A stretch of DNA of 64,000 nt from Cryphonectria parasitica EP155 (taxonomy: Eukaryota; Ascomycota; Sordariomycetes; Diaporthales; Cryphonectriaceae): positions 124,001-188,000 of the forward strand of contig NW_024468918.1 in NCBI RefSeq assembly GCF_011745365.1, read 5' to 3'. A program made the translations under genes and the position numbers. The notes beneath the pieces were generated by a model, which saw nothing but the letters and a program-made list of their open reading frames with translations, searched no databases and was not told the origin of the DNA. Positions 1 through 9,588 of the stretch are shown in pieces (within the stretch, counting starts at the first letter, position 1; each line of letters starts with the position of its first letter).

Positions 1-908
1 GAGACCATACAATTTGGGCTTCTAGATCCCTTCTACACAAGCGAATCCTCCCTCGATACCAGAATAAGTGAAACACGCGTGCGATGGCGCGCAGTGCTCC
101 TACTAGTACCCTGGCCGTTGCTCGTTGTTGCCACGTGCTTTCAAGGGGCCAGGTTGACGGGGGATTCGCGTGTGTGCGGCGCCACGTTAGTCATTCCTAG
201 CACGACCAAGACAAAAGTCTCACTCGTCTCAGAGGGGGGACGGCATGGGGGCGGGGGAGGGGGGTAAGATGAGCCACCAAGGATGTGAGCGATCGGGCGG
301 CCTCGCTGTTCCTCATTGCTTTTGCGCGAGATCGCCCTATCAGGTCCTGTCCCTTTGGTTTTGAAGCCTCGCCTAAAGCGCCCGCGATATTGGCGTGGAG
401 CTCCTAAGCCATGTCGGCAATACTTTGGCCGTAATTGTACCGTACATCTTGCTGATTCGAGGGACCCCGAGGGCGTCTCGATCCCGGTGCCAGCTGGGAA
501 CAGAAGAGGCTGATCCCATGCATGAACCATCTGATTTGTGTGGCTGGTTTTGAGGACGCCCTTGACCGCTGAGAGACCCAAAAGCCGCTCAGAAATTGCA
601 CAAGCACGCAGACGGGTGAGATGGTGGCAGAACGCCTTGCAGATTCTCGATCTCCTGTGGTTGGCCGCGCACGAGATCCCGCCGGGCGAATGTCTTGGTC
701 GGCACCACCTTGGGCACGACTCTGTGGACGCCACTAGGTACACAAGTTGCGGAGGTGCGAGAAACAGCTCGGAGAACGCACCGTACATGACCTTCGCGGG
801 AGGGAAAAGTTGTCTCTGGAAGGTGGTTGAGGTGGTTGCGACCACCGCCCGAAGAGGAAAAGACAATGACTTACAGCCCAACCATCAGCTGAAATAGTCT
901 GGAAATCT
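1..908. other. Left-edge intergenic stretch, no supportable gene
   Basis: I see no gene here. A 246-codon open frame runs on the minus strand (141-881), but it has no recognisable domain, splice structure or sensible composition, so I do not call it. A G-rich run lies at 236-266. The stretch ends at the likely 8-bp target duplication of the inverted-repeat element that follows. Confidence 0.6.
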
Positions 909-916
909 GGACTGGG

Positions 917-1355
917 CGATTTGGTAAAATCACACCCCCCTTCTTGGAGAAATGAACCTTAGAGTAAACAGACATCTAAGTGCACAGTCATTCTTCATAC
1001 TGTGCTAGATATCAAATACCTGTACCTCATCAACTGACTGGGTCAGCTTTAAGGAGCCTTAACATTAGCTGCTGCTAGCAACAGCACCAGAGCTAGCTCC
1101 AGAGTAGTACATACAACCTAAGTGAAAGGAATCAGTAATGAACATCTCATACATACTCATCTCCAGCACAGGACATGTGCTCACATGCAGTGCGCTTGTG
1201 ACAGGGCTGCGGGGCGGAGTGGCTGCGGGCGCAATTTACAACATATCTGTTATAAAAGACAGTGTGGGCACCGTGTGAGATAACCTGCCAGATACGGCTA
1301 GAGTGGTGGGAGTCTGGTTGATTTCTCCAAGAGGCGGGTTGATTTTACCAAATCG
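917..1355. mobile_element. MITE-like element with ~40-bp terminal inverted repeats
   Basis: The left end (917-958) and the right end (1316-1355, read in reverse complement) are near-identical inverted repeats. Both begin CGATTTGGTAAAATC and later share CTTGGAGAAAT followed by one mismatch and AACC; only a C-rich middle section differs by a few substitutions and gaps. Directly outside lie GGACTGGG (909-916) and GGACCGGG (1356-1363), a 7-of-8 direct repeat that looks like an 8-bp target-site duplication. The 439-bp body has no coding capacity, so this is a non-autonomous element. An 8-bp duplication fits hAT-type transposition, but the terminal bases are not the usual hAT ones, so the superfamily is left open. 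It sits about 150 bp upstream of the TATA box of the gene at 1607. Confidence 0.8.
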
Positions 1356-1507
1356 GGACCGGGTGTCAGCGACCAGTTTTAGAGGACCGAAATTGCTTTT
1401 GGTTCTTTGGTCTCTTTGATATGCAAGGGAGATAAAGGGAAATACCGAGAAAGCTCCAAGGGATGTGCAGCCAGTTGGCGTCAGGCTGTAGTTGGGGGGG
1501 TGCGTAC

Positions 1508-1513
1508 TATAAA
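1508..1513 (+). promoter_or_regulatory. Probable TATA box of the pathogen-related-like gene
   Basis: TATAAA lies 94 bp upstream of the chosen ATG at 1607, a normal distance for a fungal promoter with a short leader. It lies inside a longer open frame that starts at 1463, which argues for the downstream ATG. Confidence 0.4.
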
Positions 1514-1606
1514 GTGGCCAGTCGTCGCCACATATCGCTCGATGACGTTCTGGCCCTCTTCAACTTCTTGTCCTTCGATTTTCTATACCACACCTTTAAG
1601 AACATC

Positions 1607-2665
1607 ATGGCGAGTTTCTTCCAGAGTATCCCGGGCATCGGAAGGCTTCTTGGCTGGAATGAGGCAGACGTGAAGAAAGAACAGGCCCAGGCTTCTTCCC
1701 CTTTCCCAGACTACATGCTGGATGCAGACGCCGTTGTATGTGTCTCATATGTCTGAGTCCCCCATCGTGATCTTGGAGTCTTGGCTGACGATTGGTGTTG
1801 GGCAGGCCAAAGACAACGTGAAGTGGCGGTTCGGCGGTCCTCCAGATTACCGTGTAACGAGGCAGATGTGGGCGACAGGTATGACAGTGACAGACTCCAG
1901 TATCTACACCAGGCCTTCCAAACCCATCTGACGAACACCAAACAGAGAGGCAGTCCAAGCATGCGCCCGGTTCGCTCGAAGCCATGGTCGAGAACCTGGT
2001 GAAGAATTGGGAGGTTGAAGCTTCCCACAAGCTGGATGTGGCCGAATGGCGGACGGTCGACCCCGAGAAGTACACCTTCTCATGCAACGGCGGTGTGCCC
2101 CAGGACGCATCACACATGTTGAAAGTGTGAGTGAGCAATGAGTTTCCCTCCATTCCTGCCCTTTCATGTCCTCTCCCGTCGCTCTAGGGACGTGTAGGAC
2201 CCTTCTTGAATGACCGCTTTTCATTTCGCAGGGCAGCCAGATAGCTAATAGGAGTATGATCGCAGGGGAACATACAGCGCTGTCATAGCACCCAACAAAT
2301 ACTATGGCCCCAGTTTTTCTGAGTTTGATGAAAGCCACAAGGTCTTCCGGGATATGATGCCAAATTTTGCCTGGGAGGTCTTGGAGGTCTACAGCGGACC
2401 ACCAGTTGTGGTGTGCAAGTGGCGCCACTGGGGTTGGATGAAGGGCGATTATGTCGGCAAGAACGAGGACGGGGACACAGTGACAATCAAGGCACACAAC
2501 CAGGTCCTAGATGTCCAAGGGTTGACGGTGGCGAGGGTGGATGACAAGTTCCGGATCACAAACCTTGAGATATGGTTCGATTCGAACAGCATGTTCGAGC
2601 AGATGAAACCGTCTGAGGAGACCATGACGACGAAAAAAATGCAGTGTCCCCTGGGGTTCAAATGA
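1607..2665 (+). CDS. Pathogen-related protein homologue (SnoaL/NTF2-like), 4 exons
   Basis: Exons 1607-1735, 1806-1878, 1946-2126 and 2266-2665 join in phase to about 260 aa. Introns start GTATGT, GTATGA and GTGAGT and end in AG. The joined protein resembles the plant 'pathogen-related protein' family along its length: a KWRFGGPPDY block after exon 1, PGSLEAMVENLVKNWEVEA, the WRTVDPEKYTFSCNGG block, and AWEVLEVYSGPPVVVCKWRH near residues 180-200. Members of this family are thought to adopt the SnoaL/NTF2 cone-like fold that often binds small ligands, but no reaction is established. No signal peptide is seen, so it is probably cytosolic. An in-frame ATG at 1463 would add 48 residues; I prefer 1607 because of the TATA box at 1508 and because MASFFQSIPGIGRLLGW looks like a natural start. 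The function in this fungus is unknown. Confidence 0.85.
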
Positions 2666-4048
2666 GCAAGGAGGAGCAACTGGTCGTTGGTGGTAGGATG
2701 TCATTTCGATGAGGCGCTTTATCGTTCTCTAATCCACTTATTTTGAAGAGGGGGGGGGGGGCCTTGTCTCTACGCTTGAGGAAGTTGTCAGCGCGGTTTT
2801 CTTCAGTGTGCCATTCACAGATACGATTCTTCAGATTTAATGCGAGCACGACTTCTTTGTATGACCGTAGTATAAACCCATATCGACGTTGACTCGACTG
2901 TGCGCAACTTGAATGCAAAGTCAAGTTCTCTGACGGGACCGTCGAGGCGCGGGGTTTTCGACCCTCATCACAAGCAGGCTCGGGGACATGTCATTCTCGA
3001 AAGACCGTGCCTCACCAGTGAACATACCATTGGGAGAAATATATCCTCAACATATGACGGTGATATACTCGTCTCGCAAGGGCATTGAGCTCCAGGTACT
3101 TCCCCTCTCCCCGTTCATGGTGGATCAAGAGGCTGAGCCGGAGAGAAACAGACCTGATGGAGAATTCTGCGCCGCTGCATGCGTGCGATAGAGCCGCCGT
3201 CAAGTGCAGGGAGGAGAGAGTTTGAAAGAGCTATGGCCATTGAGGCGGTGAAGGGTGGTGAGTCTGGTTCGAAATGTAGGTGGACCACGAATTTCGAAAC
3301 CTAAGAAAGAGAACAAGCTTGGTGAGATTTCTCCGAGTCCTGATAGCTCCTTCAGTGTTCGGGGCAGGAGTTGCTTACATAAACAAGCGTATAGCTCTTG
3401 CTCAACGGAATCTCACCAGCCAGCGCTTCGACGCCATAAAGTCTCCAATTTGCACTCGAAAGAGTCACCATAGCGATTGGGGGCGCGTACTAAGGCCACG
3501 TTTTCGTGCCGAGAAGCTGAGTTCCGGATGATTTCTCCGCATGGTTGTCGGGTGACGACTTGGGTTAGCGTTGAGGTAATTGCAACGAGGAAAGATAAAT
3601 AAGAGGGGGCAAAAGTTGACAGCTCAGAAATATTCCTAATTTCCTGCCATTTTGTAAATAGGGCGCACCACGTGAAATCTTTTCTGTATCGTGTTGAGCA
3701 CGCCTGGACCTCGAGCCCTGTTTGCGTGCTTTGATTCTACTGAGAGCGTCGCCATCGGCTTGAGGTTTGCCCGCGTCAAGATATCAGGCATGGAATATAG
3801 GGTCGAGTAAAAGAGGAAAAGGCTTATAAGTCCCAAGCTGAATACTTAAGTACTTAGATAAGTCGTTGCTTCCAGGGATTGAACGTCTGTCTCCTGCGCT
3901 TCGCCTCCGAGGTTTGGCCTATCCCCGCCGCTTCTTCCTCCTCCTGGCTTGATTCTCCCCACCCCAAAACTGAATCTTGTCCAAAATTGATCCTTCATGA
4001 TCCCACACGAAAGTACACATTGCACGTGCATCCTCCATTGCCCAGGTG
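2666..4048. other. Intergenic, between convergent genes
   Basis: This 1.4-kb stretch separates the 3' ends of two convergent genes. It has a 10-11 base G run near 2750 and a CTTAAGTACTTAG near-palindrome near 3846-3858. Several frames of 60-90 codons exist but none has a recognisable motif. Confidence 0.5.
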
Positions 4049-4423
4049 CTATTTGAGAACGACAGGCTCATCATCATATGCACCCTCAACATCCCAAGGG
4101 AAGCCCTTCCGCTCAAGATCCTCCTGCGACTTCTGCGTCGACACAACCACCACACAGGAGTATTCGCTGGCCTGCAGGCTGACCACGCGATAAAATCCCC
4201 GCGCAATATGCTTGGTCACCTGCGTGATGGCAGTGTGGACCGACTCGTTCGTGCCGGTCCTCATTATGGTAAAGTCGGATCCCGCGTTGATGTTGATAAA
4301 GATGACGTCGACTTTGTAAATGACCATGCCTTTGGGTACAGGTCCGGGCCCCCAGGCCGCCGGATTCTTCGAGGGATCGACCTCGTATGTAACAATCTCT
4401 CGGTTGGACTCGGAAGCGGACAT
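4049..4423 (-). CDS. Conserved-looking 124-aa hypothetical protein
   Basis: An uninterrupted 124-codon frame starting MSASESNREIVTYEVD. I do not recognise the family. The protein is acidic at the start and has alternating hydrophobic stretches (MVIYKVDVIFININAG, YSCVVVVST) that suggest a small beta-rich soluble fold. It has no signal peptide or membrane segment. Support for a real gene comes from the promoter: a TATTTAA box 154 bp upstream, then a CT- and AAC-rich leader, and an ATG in good context (GGTCATGTCC). Composition is that of a normal protein rather than a shadow, and no longer frame lies opposite. A second open frame at 3919-4206 overlaps on the same strand but lacks a splice link that I can defend. 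Confidence 0.6.
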   Translation of the reverse strand: MSASESNREIVTYEVDPSKNPAAWGPGPVPKGMVIYKVDVIFININAGSDFTIMRTGTNESVHTAITQVTKHIARGFYRVVSLQASEYSCVVVVSTQKSQEDLERKGFPWDVEGAYDDEPVVLK

Positions 4424-4576
4424 GACCGTTGGGGGATCGGATGGGGGAAATTGATGAAGATGTTGTTCTGTCTTAGGTAGGCTAGGTAGTTTTGAAAAGA
4501 TAAAAATTGAATTGAAGTTAGGAGTTCATCTACGCCGACGAACAATAGGATGGGATGGATGGGAGAGTAACGGTTC

Positions 4577-4583
4577 TTAAATA
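4577..4583 (-). promoter_or_regulatory. TATA-like box of the 124-aa gene
   Basis: Read on the minus strand this is TATTTAA, 154 bp upstream of the ATG at 4423. It is followed by a pyrimidine-rich leader typical of fungal genes. Confidence 0.4.
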
Positions 4584-5325
4584 GTGATCAAGTCTGGAAA
4601 GCTTCCCCATATTCAGAATTCTATAATTGGCCCTAAGGCAGCTCGCCACGCTCAGCTCTTTTTCTGTATACAACGTAAGTCCACTTTGGTTGCTCTGGGA
4701 TCGTATTGTTGGTTCTGCTGTCAGCTTCAGACAGGTGGGACGACCATAGTTGTGATTTACCCACTTTCGTTGCTGCGTAGATGGGCGTTGGTTATGCTGT
4801 CATCAAGCGCCCCATATCTTTAACATGTCAGTAGTCACGCGAAAAAAGATAGCGAAAAGCGAGTCTCTACTAGTACTCTGGCCGTTAAGGTAAGGCTCAG
4901 AATGTACTCAGCACTTCTCATGTGGGGAGTTAGCTCTAACCGTTGCCGTGCAGGTGATCAATACTTGGGTAGTCCTTTTGCCATAAGGGTGCCTTTGGTG
5001 ACCAACACATGTTGCCGGAATTCTAATCTGGTGATGCTCAAGGAATTGCAAGTGTCGAATTGGACTGATGGTTTTTGAGAGTTTCCAGACAGTCTAGACG
5101 GCAGCTCTCGCAGAATGACTTGGCTGGACAACATGCGATCTGATAGATGTATTGATCCTGTTATCCACATTGTGGCTGGTTCTGTATCCATCGTCTCCAG
5201 CCTTGAATGGGCCCAACTCCACCATATCCCACGAAATTTACTCAGACTTCTCAGCCTGGACGGTTTCGCATCAACGTTGTCATCTTGTTTGGGAGCATAC
5301 TCTGAATGAGCATGCCATAAATAGC

Positions 5326-5695
5326 TCAGACATAGAAAGCATCGTCGACCACCTCAAACGTAGCCGTAATAGTGCCCCATTCACGGTACAATTGCTGATT
5401 GACCCCTGGGCAGATCATCATTGATGACAAGCAGGATTCTGGTCGAATCACTATCACGTTGTATGTACATCAATCTGTTTCTGAGGACTATTATTCACGC
5501 GGAGTCTATACCTACCTTTTGGTAGTAGTTGATGAGAGATGGGGTACGAATATCTAAGACGGCTTCTAGTCAGCGACCAGGTTCTGTTCCACCGGGTGTC
5601 TGCAACTCCAAGACTCGACTCTGGAGATGTGGTAAGACAATTTCCGCAAGTTATAGACAACACAACGAGCGGACCACCGTTATGATCAAGTATAA
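5326..5695 (-). pseudogene. Possible two-exon gene remnant, unrecognised
   Basis: On the minus strand an open stretch (about 5695-5516) ends in a GTAGGT donor. After a 65-base intron (5451-5515, ending ATAG) it continues in the same phase through 5450-5326 to a stop. The second part reads LYREWGTITATFEVVDDAFYV, which looks like real protein. There is no ATG in the first part, so a start exon is missing, lost or unrecognised. No family is recognised. This could be a decayed small gene, an unannotated gene with another 5' exon, or chance. Confidence 0.2.
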
Positions 5696-5936
5696 GTAGA
5701 ATGCGTCAGGCACCTCTGTAAGGTCAAGATGAACAGTAATATCTCCAATCATCTCATCACTCATCTATCCAGTTCACATTCCCAACCTCCGACTCTCGAG
5801 TTCGCCTTGTCCATTCGATAGTCTCCTGGTTGCAATCTCAAGCCAGCTCCTCTGTTCGATATCAACCATTTGCCTATCACATCCAGCCAATTTATTCCTC
5901 GCTCTTTGCCTATCCTACATTACCTTATCAACCACG

Positions 5937-6313
5937 ATGATGCCCTCTTTCACCAACGGTTAGTACAAAGCCAAACCGACTCAAACTGAAGACTTTCGTG
6001 TCGAGTCAATGAGACTGACTTCCCTTACACAGCGGTCGTGCTCGCTCTTTGCCTGGGCGCTCTCCCTTCGACTTTCGGGAGCCCTACTGGCAACAGAGAG
6101 ATCACAGCGAGGGCTAAATCGTATACCGTCACCTGCCCGGCCGTGACCAAGGTGCTTGGCGGCAAGACTGAGACCATCTTGACTGCGGCTGCGGCCAAGA
6201 CCAAGTGTACTGGCGCGGCGTACGGGTATAACTGCAACCTCGAGGGCATGATTGGATGGACGGAGAGGCCGAACAAGGAGGAGTGCGGCGGGTGCAAGTG
6301 CTCGCTGGTGTGA
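5937..6313 (+). CDS. Small secreted cysteine-rich protein (100 aa), 2 exons
   Basis: Exon 1 is only 22 bases (5937-5958). A 74-base intron (GTTAGT to CACAG) follows, then exon 2 is 6033-6313. The joined protein starts MMPSFTNAVVLALCLGALP, a clear signal peptide whose hydrophobic core spans the intron; cleavage is likely near residues 20-24. The mature part of about 77 residues has six cysteines, the last two as C-x-C two residues before the end, so up to three disulfides are possible. It is rich in Lys, Thr, Ala and Gly and has no domain that I recognise. Small secreted proteins of this build are common in fungal secretomes and include effectors, antifungal peptides and surface proteins. That role is an inference from size and cysteine content only. 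Confidence 0.7.
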
Positions 6314-9300
6314 AAACACACCTTCAAGCACAAAGGGGTCTCATGAAGAGAAAGAAAGAAAGAAAACACAGAGAGGAAGAGGGGGAAAACAGGTTTAGCA
6401 TTTTCTGTGAGTAGGAAGAGCATTAGGGCATTGATTGCTCAGACGTGCAGACAACGTTGGAATGGGGTTGGAAAAGGATATAGTACTGAAATGAGAATTA
6501 CCTGGTCCTGGTGGCCTTGAAAGCATTAAGACTTTGCCATTCATAGTAGCGGCGGTGGGTGCACAATACTTTCAGTACGAATGAATGGCTCCATTAAGTA
6601 GTTATGTTGATTGTGTCTTGCAGGTGCACGCGTGTGTGTCGTCAGTGATAGCCATCTACTGAATCTATGTGATTGGTAATGAGCACATGTCCCTATACAA
6701 GTAAGTGCTTAGTATTCAGCACTTCAGCTCGGATGAGACGAACACACGCAATATCCCAATTCTAGAAGCGTATCATCAGATACATACCTACTCACTTGAG
6801 TTTTTGAAGTGGCATAAAAAGTAGCTGCTGAGAATTAGCAATTACTGTGACGAACCGGAAGCATTGAAACAAGTCAAAAGGCAGTTTCGTTTTAAATACT
6901 TCCGTCAGCGATGAGACGACTTCGATCTCTCTAAGCACTTGAGTATTTATTATCTTTCCCAGCCATCTTTCAACCGTCCGGCCAGGTACCTTCGAAGCTC
7001 CGGGCTGACATTCTGCCGGTCGAGAGTGGTTAAAAGGAGGCGGCAAGTAATGATCCGAGCATGCAGCGTTGGGGTACTCGAGGCCCGTCCCCGAGGCCCA
7101 CTCCAGGTCCTGGTTGCTCGAAGCTGGATTTTACTGTTACACTCACAAAGCCATCACCACTATTGATTAGAAATCTATGGGTAACGACGGATTTAGAGTG
7201 GTGACTAAATATTGACAAGCCAGGCTAACATGATTTTATGGTCAGAAAAAGTTATTTCGCGCAAGCTCAAAAGTAGGGAAAATGTTCGACTTAGACTCTC
7301 CCGGCTGGAATGTGCTTCGGTGACCCGACAAGCCTGAAGGAAGAGCAGGGGACCCCTTCGCCGGTGAGAGAGAGGGAGAAAGAGACAGGACCTCACTCAC
7401 CTACCTGAACCCTCTGTGGACCCTTCAGAGCAGTTAGCTGGCTCAGCACGGCGTGGCTTGATTGGACTCAACAGACGCGGGAGGCGTGGGGTTCTGGAAG
7501 CACCGAAGATCAACTTGCAGCGCTTCGGTGCATCGGAAGGGTGAGAATCCCTCCCAAAGGTCGCAGGATTGTGCAGTATCATGCAGCAGCGTGGCATGGC
7601 GTGCTCTCCGGAGGGGATGCATGGGCTTACTCTGCAGCCGGAGCGAATCTGGTTGGCTTCCAACGCAAGCACCCACTGTCACACTGCTTGACAACGTGCT
7701 GCATCTTGCAGTCGGGACGGTTTATTGGACGAGCTGCTGTTCTGTGTCGACCATGTTGTCGGGTCTGTCCACCTGTGGCTCAGGCTGATTCCTCATTGGC
7801 ATCGACCATCTTTTATACGTCCAATGGGCTATCATTGATTGGAATCAGGTAGATGGGAAAAGGGGACATGAGTGATCTGAGACGCGTGCTCGCGAGGTGA
7901 CCATCGACCCTGATCTCACACAAACGCACACTGTACTCTGCTGTACTCTGGCATATAAAAAAAAGGGTGGTGGAGCGCGGAGACTCGGGAGTAAGGGCGA
8001 CCTCGGCACCCAAGAGGAGATCAATGTCCCTGCACGCGCATACGCACATACCAAGCACACCGCCAGGGAACACACTTCAGACTTCAAGCCTGCGAAGCGT
8101 TATGAGATAGGAGAGAGAAAAGATAGTACGATCTTTCTGCTGCTGAAATTCGGGAGGTTTTCGAGAGATCATCCTCCATCGTAGCTCATTCGGACTCCTG
8201 GGATGAGGGGGGAGGAGGAAACCGTGGGGGAGCGACAGGCCACGCTGACACCGCAAGCTGGCTGAACACGAACTGCAGGGAACAAGGGGCTCCATCCTCA
8301 CACGTCACGTCTGCTTTCGTTGGCCTGCAGACGCTTGGCCAGCAGATGTGGGTGGTAGTGGCGGTGGTGGTGGTGTTTGATGGGTGTTGCTGGTGGTGGT
8401 GTGTACCATAGCATCATCTCCTGGCTTTCCGCGGCAACGTGGCTGGCGTCCTTTTTTTCTTCTCTTTTTTTTCTTTTTCTTTCGTCTTTCTTTCTTTCTT
8501 CTGTTCATGAGTCGGGAATGAGGCGTCAATCGCACATTGGGTCGCACGTCTTATTGCACATTAGGCATCCAGGCGGACTGATTGCCCTGTTGGCAAGACC
8601 AATGCATTCTTTTGCATCATCATCTCCTTCAGTCTCTCTCTTTTGGAGGGCCCAGTTTTGTTGATTCCTGACCGGGAGGAGAAAGAGGAGAAGAACCCTA
8701 CCAAGCAAAGGCAGGAGAAAGAGGAGCAAGGGCAGTGCGACGTTCCGAACCGGATGCTCCAAACTCCACTTCACACACTGCCAGCGCTGTGCCTGCCCAA
8801 TCTAACACAACAACGGGGTTGGCCCGCGGGAGGGCGACAGGGGTTGCCCACCTTTCCAACGCAGGAGCAAACGCTCTTCGCTGGTGCCATTTTTCCGCTT
8901 GAACTCCTTTTTGCTCTGACCTGGTTCTCGACCTCTTCTCAGTCTGCAACCACCACACCACACCCACCTCCTCGCCACCTCCTCGGCCTCCTCCTCCTTC
9001 CCAGCCATCCAAGAAGAGGGCGTACGAGGTTGAATGCAGGTCAACCCCCCCCGGCACAGTCCAAGTTCTCGCGAGTCCCGTCAGCTCGTCAACGGCTTTT
9101 TGAGCTCAAACCCTCGAGCTCTGCTCTGGTGGCTGATCGACCAGCCCACCCCCCTCCCTCGAAAGAAGAGAACACATTAACAGGAAGTCAAAACGGATTC
9201 CAGCTGTACGTGTGAGCGCCATCTCTTGTTTCTTGTTCCGGTTCTCGACCTTCCTCCTCGGCAGCTCTGCGGGACAGACACTCTCTCCTTGACATGATTC

Positions 9301-9588
9301 GACCCCTGCAATATCAATTGCTGTTGGGTTGGGACTTTCAACAGGGCCTCACTTCTGCCACCACCATCACCACTACTACTACCAAGTCTGGCCTTCTATA
9401 TGTCGTACTTTGCTGCTCATGGCTTGCTTGTCCTCTGTCTAGAGCAGAGACTTGCCGACGGCGGTTGGCGAGATGTCGTCAAGGAGGCTCGTTGCGTTCC
9501 AGCTAACGTCACTACAGCGGGACCCCCCCCTCAAGTTTCGAGACCAGCTTCCTGTCGCGCCTGACAGGAGCTTACGACTACACCCGAC
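6314..9588. other. 3.3-kb intergenic region and long leader of the Nrp1-like gene
   Basis: No gene is supported. 6340-6370 is an AG-rich run just past the secreted-peptide gene. From about 8340 the DNA becomes simple and strand-biased: TGG/GGT repeats (8350-8405), a T/C-rich run (8450-8505), then a CT-rich leader up to the ATG at 9589 that includes CACCAC/CTACTA repeats near 9360-9383. A 190-codon frame at 8643-9215 has only low-complexity composition and is taken as leader. Confidence 0.5.

Larger units (their letters stand above)
4424..5936. other. Divergent intergenic region with a possible gene relic
   Basis: This holds the promoters of the 124-aa gene (minus) and the secreted-peptide gene (plus). 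A TATAAG sits near 5691, about 245 bp upstream of the ATG at 5937. The part at 5326-5695 carries a possible minus-strand gene relic described separately. The rest shows nothing I can name. Confidence 0.4.

Noticed and set aside
141..881. 246-codon minus-strand open frame at the left edge
   Set aside because: No motif, many Arg/Ser/Pro/Cys residues as in non-coding GC-rich DNA, no plausible promoter, and overlapping frames on the other strand are equally open.
8643..9215. 190-codon plus-strand frame before the Nrp1-like gene
   Set aside because: Pro/Leu/Gln low-complexity product in a CT-rich leader; no domain.
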